From Chloroflexota bacterium (GTDB lineage: Bacteria; Chloroflexota; Anaerolineae; Aggregatilineales; Phototrophicaceae), in the NCBI GenBank assembly GCA_026707745.1, contig JAPOWG010000032.1, positions 1 through 49,694 on the forward strand: DNA of 49,694 bases, written 5' to 3'. The notes beneath the pieces were generated by a model, which worked only from the letters and a program-made list of their open reading frames with translations, did not search any database and was not told the DNA's origin. The position numbers were made by a program, and so were the translations under genes. How positions within the stretch are numbered: position 1 is the first letter of the stretch; every line of letters starts with the position of its first letter. Positions 34,188-43,406 of this stretch are shown here, one piece after another.

Positions 34188-35789
34188 TCAATCGAAGATG
34201 CGGTGCCGCCATTTCCCGTCAACAATTGTGCCCAGTACCTTGACTGAGGCCAACTCTTGTGGCGGGAGTCCGTAGGGATCGCAATCTATGACGAGCATGT
34301 CCCCAAGGTAGCCGATCGCCAGCTTGCCAAGCCTGTCTTCCATGCCGGCGGCGTAGGCTGGTCCTTGTGTGAAACCGAGCAAAGCCTCGTGCAGGTCAAG
34401 TCGCGCTCCCGGGCGCCAGCCGTCTGAGGGTTGCCCGTTGCGCTGGCGGGTAACGGCTGCGTGGATACCCAGCCAGGGATTAAAGGGCTCCACCGGCGCG
34501 TCCGAACCGAATGCGATCCGGGCTCCATGATCCAACTGCAAACGCGGATTGTACGCGTACGCCGTGCGATCGCCCCAGTATCGATCCGCAGTGATCATGT
34601 CCGAAGTCGCATGAATCGGCTGCATCGAGGCGATAATATCCAGTTCAGCCAATCGACCCGCGTCCTGCGGGTGAATAATCTGTACGTGCTCGATTCGGTG
34701 TCGGCGGCTTGTTCGCGGTTCGCCTCGCGCTTGTTCTTCGCGGCGGACGCTTTCGTAAACATCCAGCACGTCATGAACCGCTTTGTCGCCTATAGCATGA
34801 ATCGTGGAAGAGAGGCCCAGCGCGCTCGCGCGGCTGACATGTTCGACCATCTCTTCTTTATCCAGCAAAGCCATGCCGTAGTTTTCCGGTTCGCCAATGT
34901 ATGGCTCAAACATGAGCGCGGTTTTCGGTCCCAAGGCGCCGTCCGCAAAGAGTTTCAGCGCGCCGAACCTGATCCAGTCGTCCCCGAAGCCGCTGCGGAT
35001 TCCCGATTCTATCGCCGCGTCCAACCAGTTCAGATTGATATGCTTGAGCGCGCGCAAGCCCAGACGACCTTGCTCGCGCAGCAGTTGCAGCGAAACCAGA
35101 CAGGACGGGTCGTCAAAATCATGGATCATGGTGATGCCACAGGCGAGCGCTTCCTTCTGCGCCTCCGCCATCATATCCGCCAATTGCGCGCTCGTCGGAT
35201 CTGGCACCGCTGCCTTGACCAGGTCGCCCGCCGTTTCGAGAAGAATTCCGGTAGCCTCGCCGGCGCTATCGCGCATAATTTGGCCGCCCTCTGGATCGGC
35301 AGTTGACGCCGTGATGCCAGCGACTTCAAGCGCTTTGGAATTGACCCAGTCCGCGTGTCCGCTCTTTGCGAACAAGACCACCGGATTCTCCGGGGCGACG
35401 GCATCCAGATCGAATCTTGTCGGGAAGGCGCGATCCGCCCATATATCTTGAGCCCAACCCTGTCCAGTAATCCATTCACCAGCCGGGGTTACAGCCGCGC
35501 GATCGCGTACACGCTCCAATGCGATCTCTTTGCTGGCCACTTCAAATACATCGACAGAGCGCAGGGCGCGCGCTTGCCACTCCCAGTGAAGATGAGCGTC
35601 GGTGAAGCCGGGAAGAACCGTTTTCCCATCCAGATTGATTTCGACCGTATCTGGCCCGGCCAAGCGACGAAGCTCTTCCTCATCGCCGAGGGCTGCTATG
35701 CGTCCATAAGCCGTCGCTAGCGCAGTGACGCTCGGCTGTCGCGCGTCGAGCGTGATTATGTTTCCGTTGAAGAGAATCATATCAATCAA
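34188..35789 (-). CDS. Amidohydrolase family 3 protein (YtcJ-like)
   Basis: 533 residues. Metal-dependent hydrolase of the YtcJ/amidohydrolase-3 group: N-terminal beta-sandwich piece ILFNGNIITLD, LPGFTDAHLHW with the HxH metal pair, TMIHDFDDPS, STIHAIGDKAVHDVLD with His, HRIEHVQIIHP with His, and FGSDAPVEPFNPW with the catalytic Asp. The substrate is unknown. It begins 3 nt after the PfkB-kinase stop, so the two form an operon. An ATG three codons in (35780) is an alternative start. Confidence 0.92.
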   Translation of the reverse strand: MIDMILFNGNIITLDARQPSVTALATAYGRIAALGDEEELRRLAGPDTVEINLDGKTVLPGFTDAHLHWEWQARALRSVDVFEVASKEIALERVRDRAAVTPAGEWITGQGWAQDIWADRAFPTRFDLDAVAPENPVVLFAKSGHADWVNSKALEVAGITASTADPEGGQIMRDSAGEATGILLETAGDLVKAAVPDPTSAQLADMMAEAQKEALACGITMIHDFDDPSCLVSLQLLREQGRLGLRALKHINLNWLDAAIESGIRSGFGDDWIRFGALKLFADGALGPKTALMFEPYIGEPENYGMALLDKEEMVEHVSRASALGLSSTIHAIGDKAVHDVLDVYESVRREEQARGEPRTSRRHRIEHVQIIHPQDAGRLAELDIIASMQPIHATSDMITADRYWGDRTAYAYNPRLQLDHGARIAFGSDAPVEPFNPWLGIHAAVTRQRNGQPSDGWRPGARLDLHEALLGFTQGPAYAAGMEDRLGKLAIGYLGDMLVIDCDPYGLPPQELASVKVLGTIVDGKWRHRIFD

Positions 35790-35792
35790 AGC

Positions 35793-36659
35793 TCACCCTC
35801 CTTGAACACGCTTGACTTCACCCGCGATTTCGTCGGCGATTTCCTCTGCAGTGGGCGCGCTGTCAAGTCCGCTGCGGGTTACAGAGTACGCGGCCAGGCG
35901 CCCGGCAATGCTGATTGCCTTTCGCACATCGTTCTCGACAAAGGGCAGTAGGCCGAGTAGCGACGCGGCGAAGACGTCGCCAGCGCCGGTCAAATCCTGC
36001 GGAATGACGTCTGAACTCGCATATGCCATCTGCCCTCCCGAGTTGTAGTATGTGCCGCCGTTTCGACCGTTGGTAACGATCAGGTGCTTGCACACGGCGC
36101 GCATTTTCTCTGTCAACTGAGGATACTGCTGTATATCTTCCTGACTATAGACGACGATGTCAATCAATCTTAACGCTTCGGCGTCAAACCAGGGTCGGAA
36201 GCGAACCAAGCCGTCTTCACCCCATTGTCTCATCAAACCCTGCAAGGTCAACATCACTGTAGCATTTGGAAAGTTGCGCGCCATTTCCAGCGGGTCAAGC
36301 TCGGCCGCCAGGGGACCCAAATGCACATAGGGAGCATTAAGCCAAGCATTGGGCAGGTCGCCGAAGCGGATATCGCATGCCGTGGCGCGGACAAACTGCT
36401 GTCGCCCGCGGTCGCTGTATACATTTTCGTAAGTCAACGAGGAGCGTGCTGGCAGTGAAACTACTTTGCCAAAGTGCAGAAGATGGCCAAGCAAGGACTC
36501 GTCATAAGCAGCGCTGGTCAAAACGCCGACACGGTGCCCAAAGGCCGCGTATGTCGGCGCGGCATAAGAAACGGTGCCACCGAGCATCTTGCCACAAGGT
36601 ACAATGTCAACCGTCATGTGGCCAACTACCAAGACATCAATATCAGCAGTCGCGGTCAT
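35793..36659 (-). CDS. PfkB family sugar kinase
   Basis: 288 residues. N-terminal VVGHMTVDIVPCGKMLGGTVSYAA matches the substrate-binding start of ribokinase-like proteins. The C-terminal PfkB signature DLTGAGDVFAASLLGLL has the catalytic Asp and the GAGD anion hole. It phosphorylates a sugar or nucleoside, not identifiable here. First gene of a two-gene operon with the amidohydrolase. Confidence 0.9.
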   Translation of the reverse strand: MTATADIDVLVVGHMTVDIVPCGKMLGGTVSYAAPTYAAFGHRVGVLTSAAYDESLLGHLLHFGKVVSLPARSSLTYENVYSDRGRQQFVRATACDIRFGDLPNAWLNAPYVHLGPLAAELDPLEMARNFPNATVMLTLQGLMRQWGEDGLVRFRPWFDAEALRLIDIVVYSQEDIQQYPQLTEKMRAVCKHLIVTNGRNGGTYYNSGGQMAYASSDVIPQDLTGAGDVFAASLLGLLPFVENDVRKAISIAGRLAAYSVTRSGLDSAPTAEEIADEIAGEVKRVQGG

Positions 36660-36674
36660 TCGATTTCAGGCTAT

Positions 36675-36814
36675 TGCAGCCGCTTGGCGATAGCGATAAA
36701 GGCCGCAGGCATGTCGCGCTCACACAGCCGCTCGGCGGCCGCGAATTTGGGCTAACGCGCTCCCACAAAATAATAAACCTGCCCGGCTACCGCAGATCGC
36801 GGTCCATAAAAGAA
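36675..36814 (+). repeat. S element copies C' (partial) and C
   Basis: Partial copy C' at 36675-36722 (CAGCCGCTTGGCGATAGCGA ... GTCGCGCTCACAC) is followed at once by a full copy C at 36724-36814: left hairpin GCCGC-tcg-GCGGC, the GGGCTAACGCGCTC block, AAAATAATAAACCTGC, and the variable hairpin ACCGC-agatc-GCGGT. A further hairpin CTTGC-aata-GCAAG lies around 36830-36843 before the jag terminus. 36844-36919 shows nothing else. Confidence 0.75.
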
Positions 36815-36919
36815 TAGCAACAAGCCTTCCCCTTGCAATAGCAAGGAGGTTTCTCAAAAGAGAATAAAGACGCAGTAACTGCGTCTCTACATGAGTTCGG
36901 AATTGATTGCCGCATCCTA

Positions 36920-37660
36920 CTATTTGGGAACGATGGTAACTTTGCGGGTACGTCCCTCGCCGATGCTGCGCGTAGTGACATCTTGACGACCCCGCAGCGT
37001 CAAATGGATGATGCGGCGTTCGTTCGGGTGCATGGGCTCGAGCGTGATGGTGCGACCCTGCTGTACAGCTTGCTTTGCCATTCGATTAGCCAGACCACGC
37101 AGGCGTTTTGAACGGCCGGCTTTATACCCGGCGGCGTCCACGATAACGTTTGCGCGCCGCTGCAAGCGACGGCTGCAGATCAACCGAACAATATATTGCA
37201 AGGACGACAAGGTTTCTCCACGTCTGCCGATCAAGCGGTTGATGCCTTCGCCCGTCACGTTCAACATCCAATGGGGGTCTTCACCGTCCGCATCGTCATC
37301 GGTCAGGTGTACGCTGATGCGTCCGCTAATCCCCATTTTATCGAGCAATTCTTCGAGAACCTGTTTACCGACGATGGCATCTTCGCCGAGTTCTTCCTCG
37401 GATACAGTTTTCAGGGTAGCCTCAGAGGGGAGATCTTCGCCGGGACTTTCGTCTACGCCGGCAACTTCCGGCTCTGCCGTCTTGCGTCTTCCAATCAACA
37501 CCATACGGACGCGCGCTTCCCTGGCGCCAAAACCAAAAAGTCCCGTATTCGGTTCTTCCAGGACTTCTATCATCACGTCCGCGGGCGCCGCGTTCAATTC
37601 GGCCAATCCCTTGCTGATTGCTGATTCGACCGAGTTACCGGTCACTTCTATCATTTCCAT
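36920..37660 (-). CDS. jag: KhpB/Jag RNA-binding protein
   Basis: 246 residues. Three parts: Jag_N domain (EVTGNSVESAISKGLAEL), KH-II domain around GEGINRLIGRRGETLSSLQYI with the GxxG loop, and a C-terminal R3H domain (NERRIIHLTLRG). An acidic spacer separates Jag_N from KH. It binds RNA, usually with KhpA, and affects cell elongation or division. It is conserved after yidC, as here (39 nt from yidC). ATG 37660 with AGAGG upstream is chosen over 37690. Confidence 0.93.
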   Translation of the reverse strand: MEMIEVTGNSVESAISKGLAELNAAPADVMIEVLEEPNTGLFGFGAREARVRMVLIGRRKTAEPEVAGVDESPGEDLPSEATLKTVSEEELGEDAIVGKQVLEELLDKMGISGRISVHLTDDDADGEDPHWMLNVTGEGINRLIGRRGETLSSLQYIVRLICSRRLQRRANVIVDAAGYKAGRSKRLRGLANRMAKQAVQQGRTITLEPMHPNERRIIHLTLRGRQDVTTRSIGEGRTRKVTIVPK

Positions 37661-37699
37661 GTTGTCATCCTCTGTCGTCGATGCGCCCAATGCAACAGC

Positions 37700-38605
37700 T
37701 TACTTCTTGCGAGGTTTCTTTTTTCTTGACCGGCGCGGTTTCTTTGCCGGTTGGTCATCATCTAGTTCAACATCGACAATCACATCGTCAGTCTGCTTTT
37801 TCCTAAATACCTTATCCAGCAATTGCCGCCCTTGCGGACTGTATTGAACAATACCAATCAAATTGGAAGTGACGAAATAGATAGACAAGCCTACCGAAAA
37901 GGAAAGTGAAAAGGCGCCAAACATGATGGGCATGATAGTTGTCATGCTTTTTGTCATGGCTTGCGCTTGGCCGCCTACGCCGCTGCTAGTATCGTCATCG
38001 TCGTCGTCGTCTTTCTTCTCGCTCTTTCCCTTGGTCGTAGCCATAGTCAGCTTGGACTGCGCCCAGGTCGTAACAAGCACCAGGAGCGGCAGGACCAGCG
38101 CGTAAGACGGGTTAGCCGTCGGAGGCAGCGTCAGATCCATTTCGGGCAAAAGCTGCGTCAGCCCCGGGATCGGGCTCCACATTCTTTGCAGCGGAATCAA
38201 GGAATCCAATCCTGGGATGAGCAAGCGCTCGGACAGATCAATCAACTGGAATGGCGTCGCCGCCAGGGCAAAGAATATCGCCTGATACAAACCTATCAAT
38301 ATGGGGAACTGGATAACCAGCGGAAAGCAGCCGCCTACCGGATTAACTTTGTTCTCCCGATATAACTTCATTTGGGCCTGGGAGAGTTTTTCCTTATCGT
38401 TTTTGTATTTCTCCTGCAGCTTCTTCAACTGTGGCTGAATCTGTTGCATCTTGCGCGAAGACTCTTGCTGTTTCGCCAACAAAGGATAAGTCAAGAAACG
38501 AATAATCACTGTCAAGACGACAATTGCAAGAACAATATCCTGATTAAGAAGCGCGTATAACCAGGTCAGGATTGTCACGAAGGGGTTTAGGATGATATCC
38601 CACAT
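37700..38605 (-). CDS. yidC: Membrane protein insertase YidC/Oxa1
   Basis: 301 residues, the short Gram-positive-like form without the large periplasmic domain. Core: LAIVVLTVIIRFLTYPLLAKQQES with the conserved Arg in the hydrophilic groove, the coiled-coil cytoplasmic loop (QLKKLQEKYKNDKEKLSQAQM), NPVGGCFPLVIQFPILIGLYQAI, and later helices (FSLSFSVGLSIYFVTSNLIG). A run of five or more Asp (EKKDDDDDDDT) lies in a loop, and the C-terminal tail is very basic (KKPRRSRKKKPRKK), fitting ribosome binding. It inserts membrane proteins with or without SecYEG. Confidence 0.96.
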   Translation of the reverse strand: MWDIILNPFVTILTWLYALLNQDIVLAIVVLTVIIRFLTYPLLAKQQESSRKMQQIQPQLKKLQEKYKNDKEKLSQAQMKLYRENKVNPVGGCFPLVIQFPILIGLYQAIFFALAATPFQLIDLSERLLIPGLDSLIPLQRMWSPIPGLTQLLPEMDLTLPPTANPSYALVLPLLVLVTTWAQSKLTMATTKGKSEKKDDDDDDDTSSGVGGQAQAMTKSMTTIMPIMFGAFSLSFSVGLSIYFVTSNLIGIVQYSPQGRQLLDKVFRKKQTDDVIVDVELDDDQPAKKPRRSRKKKPRKK

Positions 38606-38628
38606 GCCAGAGTGCTCCTGTCGAAAGG

Positions 38629-39804
38629 CTAACGGGGGTAAACCCAGGTTTGGCGCCCATCGACTCCAAAGGCAATTAACAGCTTGCCAGGATCGACTGA
38701 ACTTACAATGATCAAGGGTTCGTCGATATTCATGGTCGCGCTTGGCTCCAATAGTAGCAAATTGCCAAGCAATTCGGGCGCTCCTTCGATTTCGCGCGCG
38801 TTTATCAACTCGCCATCACGGCTATCTAGCCAATAGACCTTGCCATCACGCGAAGAAACGATGACGCGCTGATCATAAAACAGCGGGCCCGCCTGAATGC
38901 CTCTTTCCGCCACCTGAACGGACCAGCGTTCAGCCAAGGCATTGTGCGTATCAAGTGCATGCACATACCCGCTGAGGTCCGCGACGTATATGACCCCATT
39001 CTCGTCAATCGCCGGGGTTCCCCAGACCCAATTCTGCGTGTCGTATTTGCTCAGGATCTGGCCATCAAGCGATATCTCAAAAAAGGACTTGTTGAAGCTT
39101 CCGACGTATAGGCGGCCATTTGCCAGTAAGGGAGTAGAAGCAACACTTCCGCCCAGATCGACCGACCACAACCGCGCGCCACTGGCCCGATCAAGCGCGT
39201 ACAATTGATGATTCATCGAGGGTACAACGATCATATCGTCTACCAATAGTGGCTGGGCCCAAATGCCCCCGCTTGTGGGGAAAGTCCACAGTTCGCTGAA
39301 GTCAATCTTTGAAGTCGCTCTCAGACCGCCATTCTGGTAGGGAACGTAGATGACGTCCCCGACCTCAAGTATGCTGGCTACGATCTGGTCGGCAACGGGT
39401 ATGGTGCGCTGTACTTCCGCCACGACGGCATCGACCTTCAGTAGCCTTTTGTTATGGTCGGCGACCAAAAGCGTTTCCGCGTTCAGGCGAATGGGCAAAG
39501 CGTAAAACTGCGCGTTTTCATACGATGCGCCGGAAAGCACCCAGCTACGGGGATTGTTCTCGTTATCGCGTATTGGCCTGCCGCTATCGGGATTGATCAA
39601 TCTGGCCGGCACGCCATTTGCCGGGCTCAGAATTGCAACCTGGTCGTTGTATGAAAGTGAGATGTGTTCCTGGCCATTGAGTTCAATCAGTCCGACCGAT
39701 GGCCAACTGACGCCCATGCGCGTTCCGACACAAGACGTCGCGGCCAGCGCAACAATCAGCATGATTATGCTTAAGCGAATTCGCCTATGTGTCGTCAAGT
39801 TCAA
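38629..39804 (-). CDS. PQQ-like beta-propeller lipoprotein (BamB-like)
   Basis: 391 residues. Signal peptide with a lipobox-like ALAATSC near residue 25, then repeated beta-propeller blades ([65 protein letters not shown]). These blades bind proteins rather than PQQ in BamB-type family members. The start is TTG 39804, whose TTGA overlaps the yidD stop; GGAG lies 5 nt upstream. It is placed inside the rpmH-rnpA-yidD-yidC-jag operon between yidD and yidC, so a link to membrane-protein biogenesis is inferred. Confidence 0.85.
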   Translation of the reverse strand: MNLTTHRRIRLSIIMLIVALAATSCVGTRMGVSWPSVGLIELNGQEHISLSYNDQVAILSPANGVPARLINPDSGRPIRDNENNPRSWVLSGASYENAQFYALPIRLNAETLLVADHNKRLLKVDAVVAEVQRTIPVADQIVASILEVGDVIYVPYQNGGLRATSKIDFSELWTFPTSGGIWAQPLLVDDMIVVPSMNHQLYALDRASGARLWSVDLGGSVASTPLLANGRLYVGSFNKSFFEISLDGQILSKYDTQNWVWGTPAIDENGVIYVADLSGYVHALDTHNALAERWSVQVAERGIQAGPLFYDQRVIVSSRDGKVYWLDSRDGELINAREIEGAPELLGNLLLLEPSATMNIDEPLIIVSSVDPGKLLIAFGVDGRQTWVYPR

Positions 39805-40028
39805 ACATCACTCCTTGGGGGAACGGGATCATACCCACCTGGATTAAGCGGATGGCATCTCAATATCCGCCGCAATCCCATCCACATGCCTCGCGCAGGT
39901 CCATAGACCTCGATTGCCTCGTAAGCATAGGCGGAACACGTTGGCGTGAATCGACAAGCGGATGGCAATACAGGCGACAAAACTCGCTTGTAGCCACGGA
40001 TCGCTCGCAGCAGAATCCATTTGATCAC
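39801..40028 (-). CDS. yidD: Membrane protein insertion efficiency factor YidD
   Basis: 75 residues, typical length. Hallmark block: [20 protein letters not shown], then [34 protein letters not shown], with three conserved Cys. Small membrane-associated helper of YidC-dependent insertion. GTG start, 1 nt after the rnpA stop. Confidence 0.95.
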   Translation of the reverse strand: MIKWILLRAIRGYKRVLSPVLPSACRFTPTCSAYAYEAIEVYGPARGMWMGLRRILRCHPLNPGGYDPVPPRSDV

Positions 40029-40029
40029 T

Positions 40030-40371
40030 TCAGCCGACCTTCAACAGGCGCGCGCGCTGAAACAAGACATTCACTATACGCCGCAATTCGCTATAAGGTT
40101 GCTGAAGCATCGCGGGTTTGGCAACGATCACGATATCGTAGCCCTGCCCCAGACAATCGTGAATGCCGTCAATCAAAGCTCGAAGGCGGCGTTTGCATCG
40201 GTTGCGAGATACGGCGGCGCCTGTGCGTTTGCCAACGACGAAGCCATAGCGATTCCAGGGCAAGTTGTTGTCGCGCAAGCTGAGCAGCATTACAGGATGA
40301 GGATAAACTTTGCCTTCTCGCCTCACACGAGCAAAATCGCTAGACTGCCGCAGCCTTAGGGCAGCTCTCAT
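40030..40371 (-). CDS. rnpA: Ribonuclease P protein component
   Basis: 113 residues. The RnpA signature [20 protein letters not shown] (RNR motif) binds the RNase P RNA. The N-terminus [15 protein letters not shown] and the hydrophobic VIVAKPAML segment are also typical. It processes the 5' ends of tRNA precursors. ATG 40371 is preferred over GTG 40374. It follows rpmH by 3 nt. Confidence 0.95.
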   Translation of the reverse strand: MRAALRLRQSSDFARVRREGKVYPHPVMLLSLRDNNLPWNRYGFVVGKRTGAAVSRNRCKRRLRALIDGIHDCLGQGYDIVIVAKPAMLQQPYSELRRIVNVLFQRARLLKVG

Positions 40372-40374
40372 CAC

Positions 40375-40554
40375 TTAACTTGCATTCCAGTTGACTTTCT
40401 TGACATGGTTGGGTGTGACGGCAAGCTGATGACGTCCGCGCCGCCGCCTGGCCTTGAGGACACGGCGACCGTTCCTGGTGCTCATTCGCTTACGGAATCC
40501 ATGCACGCGTTTACGGCGTCGCACTTTTGGCTGCCATGTTCGTTTGGTTGACAT
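40375..40554 (-). CDS. rpmH: 50S ribosomal protein L34
   Basis: 59 residues, very basic. Near-invariant KRTWQP, then [20 protein letters not shown] and [10 protein letters not shown]. There is a 12-14-residue C-terminal extension ([16 protein letters not shown]) beyond the usual end. First gene of the rpmH-rnpA-yidD-lipoprotein-yidC-jag operon. Confidence 0.95.
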   Translation of the reverse strand: MSTKRTWQPKVRRRKRVHGFRKRMSTRNGRRVLKARRRRGRHQLAVTPNHVKKVNWNAS

Positions 40555-40598
40555 CACACTCGCCTTTGCATTTGCTGCTTTTTAATCCACAAAGGGTA

Positions 40599-40627
40599 AG
40601 TATAGTCGAGCAAGAATTTTAGGTCAA
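40599..40627 (-). promoter_or_regulatory. Promoter of the rpmH operon
   Basis: Minus strand: TTGACC (40627-40622), 17-nt spacer, TATACT (40604-40599), 45 nt before the rpmH ATG. The remaining 40628-40873 has no gene. One TTAATCCACA at 40581-40590 faintly resembles a DnaA box but is not repeated. Confidence 0.75.
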
Positions 40628-40873
40628 CAGTCGCCTCGTTCACATTGAATCCCCTACCGGAATGATCCTCCGAGCTAAATTTGGGCGCATCCAGATGAAG
40701 TTAACCTGGTCGATTCTCCCGTAATTCCTTGTCAAGAGCCAAGATTGGTACAAGTTGCGCTTGACGACAAGCGGCCGCTTACAGTACGATTGCAGCGTTA
40801 TCGAGATTATCAGCAACTCCCCGGCAGTTTCTATGCTTGATATCGGACTAGCGGCAAAAAGATAAGGAGGCCG

Positions 40874-42457
40874 ATGACCTTGTTACCGGCACAACATTGG
40901 GCGTACAGCTTCTCAATTGGTGCTGAAGACATAGATAGCATCACCAACCTCCTGCTGGAAAAAGAGATGCCCTTGTCCAGCGTAGAGCTTGCCACTGCGA
41001 TAATCAGACAGCGCGAAGAAAACATCAAACGACAGCTTGAGCAACAATACCAAGGCACCAAGGTTTACCAGCCTTGCGGGAGCTTCGCCGTTGGAGATCG
41101 TTTAACCTTCTCGCAAATGAACTACCGAACTGCCACCGTTGTCGGATTACGAGAGGGCAAGAATGACAATGTGGGCCCGTTCAAAGTTGCATCCGTTGCA
41201 TTTGACGATACGGCTTCCTTGCCGGATGCGCGACCGCGTGAATTTGCCACGGAGTATGGCGGGGAACACCCCCTCAACGAGCCCGACAACAACCATCACC
41301 CCGGTAATTCACACAGCGAATTCACTGTAGAAGACATAGTCAATGCCCCGGAAGTGACGATTATCCAACAAGTGAACGACGCTCTGGAAAAGAACCCCGA
41401 TCTTGTGCGGATCGCGGGAACCTGGTTTGTGCGCGAACTTATGCAAGAGGTTGACATCGGGCACATGCACTTGTCGGAAGCAGTTTTGGACATGCACGGG
41501 GGAGGACCGTTAGGGCCCGATGAAATCCTGGAACAGATTGGTGGACTTGGAGATTCACCGAAACCGTTGCAAGTCTTTTCCTTGAATTACGCCATGAACC
41601 GGGATGAACGATTTGACGAAGTTGGACCCGCCGGCATCATACTTTGGCATTTGACGCGCCTGCTGCCCCGGATGGTGCGGCAGGTACCCAAGATTCTGCA
41701 GTACCTGCCGGTCGAGTATGATCGGAGTCTGCTCAAGAACGAAATGCTTCAACTGGAATATGATTTGGACGACGAGCATTCGCCCTTGAAATCCGCCCCA
41801 CCCGACGATGAGGTCAGCATTACCTTGACATACCCGCATCGACGCGTAGGCACATTGCCCATCAATTCGGAAACCAAGCACGTCTTCCCGGATGCCAAGA
41901 CACCGCGCATCGCGATAACAATCGTTGACACCCTGGATAAAGAGGAATATCCCTGTTGGGTTGTCCACAGGTTCAAATATGTATATGGCCTGGCCGCGCT
42001 CTATCAAAAGCACCATCTTCCCGTCGGCGCCTACGTTTACCTAAACCGGACCAGAGACCCCAGTCGGTTCGAAATTGAGTTTGACAATTATCGTCCGCGC
42101 ACCGAATGGATTCCCGTGGTCGAAAGCACAGAGAAAGACCAACTTCATTTCGGCACGGCAAAGCGCGCTATCGGCGCTGATTACGATGACATGATTATTG
42201 TTGGCGTCAACGTGCTTTCCGAAGTCGATCGCTTGGGTAAGGATGTGCAAAACAAGCAGTTGCCACTTGCGAAGCTATTGCGGAGCCTGATTTCCGAATT
42301 AAGCAAGCAGAACCCGCAAAAGTCGGTACACGCCAAGGTGCTTTACAGTACGATAAACATTTTACGCCGCTGTCCGCCGGGTCCCATTTGCGCGACGCTC
42401 GTTGCCAATCCCGAATTTGAATATGTCGGCGGTAATTACTGGAAACTCAGCGAGTGA
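40874..42457 (+). CDS. Multi-winged-helix protein of unknown function
   Basis: 527 residues; I do not know a name for the family, though it resembles proteins I associate with Chloroflexota. Several winged-helix or HARE-HTH-like segments can be seen: N-terminal DSITNLLLEKEMPLSSVELATAI; a middle one HLSEAVLDMHGGGPLGPDEIL, ending RFDEVGPAGIILWHLTRL; and C-terminal KVLYSTINILRRCPPGPI, ending EFEYVGGNYWKL. Between them is a beta-rich region with YLPVEYDRSLLKNEMLQLE and YVYLNRTRDPSRFEIEF. AGGAGG precedes the ATG. First gene of a three-gene operon. It is divergent from rpmH, where dnaA is often found, but it shows no AAA+ motifs and is not DnaA. Nucleic-acid binding is likely by fold. Confidence 0.75.
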   Translation: MTLLPAQHWAYSFSIGAEDIDSITNLLLEKEMPLSSVELATAIIRQREENIKRQLEQQYQGTKVYQPCGSFAVGDRLTFSQMNYRTATVVGLREGKNDNVGPFKVASVAFDDTASLPDARPREFATEYGGEHPLNEPDNNHHPGNSHSEFTVEDIVNAPEVTIIQQVNDALEKNPDLVRIAGTWFVRELMQEVDIGHMHLSEAVLDMHGGGPLGPDEILEQIGGLGDSPKPLQVFSLNYAMNRDERFDEVGPAGIILWHLTRLLPRMVRQVPKILQYLPVEYDRSLLKNEMLQLEYDLDDEHSPLKSAPPDDEVSITLTYPHRRVGTLPINSETKHVFPDAKTPRIAITIVDTLDKEEYPCWVVHRFKYVYGLAALYQKHHLPVGAYVYLNRTRDPSRFEIEFDNYRPRTEWIPVVESTEKDQLHFGTAKRAIGADYDDMIIVGVNVLSEVDRLGKDVQNKQLPLAKLLRSLISELSKQNPQKSVHAKVLYSTINILRRCPPGPICATLVANPEFEYVGGNYWKLSE

Positions 42458-42473
42458 TCCGAAGGCCATCCAG

Positions 42474-42908
42474 ATGTCTCTGAACTATCTGATCAAGCCC
42501 AGCATAAGAACCAAATTCCGTATCGACTATGATTGGTGGGAGTCAAGTCGAGACGATTTACATATTTATCTGCTTACGCACCTGACGCGCGAGCAACAGA
42601 CAGAGCTTGAGCAGAAAGACTTATACGAGTCCTTTGACTACGTCGACCCACAGACTGGAGAAGTTTTCCAGTTGGACACATTGGGGTTGGCGATCAGAGA
42701 GTCATCGCAAAGGGAGGATTTCATTAGCGAGCACATTGGCCTCATTGATAGCGTTTTTCGCGCTCTGCTCGTCAATGGCAATCAACCCCTGAATCCGCTC
42801 GAGCTTGCGGAAATCACCGGAAGGGACGCGGCCACAATACTCAAGACCATAGGCGGTGTGCGCATCTACCGCGGTATTCGCCCCCATCACCCGACAGCCG
42901 GGGAATAG
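42474..42908 (+). CDS. Unknown protein, second gene of the winged-helix module
   Basis: 144 residues. Starts LNYLIKPSIRTKFRIDYDWWE, continues with an acidic middle (YESFDYVDPQTGEVFQLDTLG), and ends in a helix-turn-helix-like part (NPLELAEITGRDAATILKTI) followed by VRIYRGIRP. This looks like a companion of the 527-residue protein. ATG 42474 is chosen because it has AAGG about 9 nt upstream; earlier in-frame sequence lies within the previous gene. The third gene begins 3 nt after its stop. Confidence 0.7.
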   Translation: MSLNYLIKPSIRTKFRIDYDWWESSRDDLHIYLLTHLTREQQTELEQKDLYESFDYVDPQTGEVFQLDTLGLAIRESSQREDFISEHIGLIDSVFRALLVNGNQPLNPLELAEITGRDAATILKTIGGVRIYRGIRPHHPTAGE

Positions 42909-42911
42909 TCC

Positions 42912-43335
42912 ATGGCGCGGGTGATCAACACTAACAGTCCTGGCAAGCGTCGCAACGCACATATGAGAACCGTCGCCGAGATTCTGCGACATCTTGGGCA
43001 AAAGACAACGATAGATGACAGTTCCAAAGATTATGGTAGCCGCAACCATTTTCAGTTTGCGAGCTATTGAGTCTACGGTTGAGGAATCGGCCGTCGCCTG
43101 GGAGAAACGTGGCTATTGGAAAAAAGCTGATGACTTCCAGCAAAAATGGTGGTGGTGTTCACTTTCATCGATTTCCCTGGAAAAACTAGTCAGAAGTGAC
43201 AATTGGGAACAGATCCCGGAAGCCATGGTCAAGCTTTTCCCGCATTTTGCCGATATCAAGATCAACAGACTTACGCGCGATCCAAAAGACTGGATCGGTA
43301 TGTACAGCAAGCTCATGCGCGAGAAGACGCATTAA
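42912..43335 (+). pseudogene. Frameshifted conserved protein, third gene of the module
   Basis: The ATG at 42912 opens a frame reading MARVINTNSPGKRRNAH... up to SSKD and then stops at 43068-43070 after 52 residues. From about 43028 the +1 frame continues without a break: MVAATIFSLRAIESTVEESA ... WEKRGYWKKADDFQQKWWW ... LFPHFADIKINRLTRD, to a stop at 43333-43335. Joining them by removing one T in the run GATTATG (near 43030) restores a single protein of about 140 residues of the kind I recognise from Chloroflexota. Either a genuine frameshift mutation, an assembly error, or less likely recoding. Confidence 0.7.
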
Positions 43336-43345
43336 GTAGCTCGCA

Positions 43346-43372
43346 GCCCGGTGACTTCCCCGTCGGCCGGGC
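43346..43372 (+). terminator. GC-rich hairpin after the three-gene module
   Basis: GCCCGG/CCGGGC with an inner GAC/GTC pairing, 10 nt after the frameshifted gene. No T-run follows, so it is only a possible terminator. Confidence 0.3.
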
Positions 43373-43406
43373 AATAGCAAGATAATCCTCCATTGCTTCC
43401 CAAAAT

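Noticed and set aside
34431..35306. Long plus-strand frame opposite the amidohydrolase gene
   Set aside because: Antisense shadow; the amidohydrolase motifs on the minus strand are unmistakable.
40558..40873. Possible replication origin beside rpmH
   Set aside because: dnaA is absent and only one imperfect DnaA-box-like sequence is present; no AT-rich unwinding repeats.
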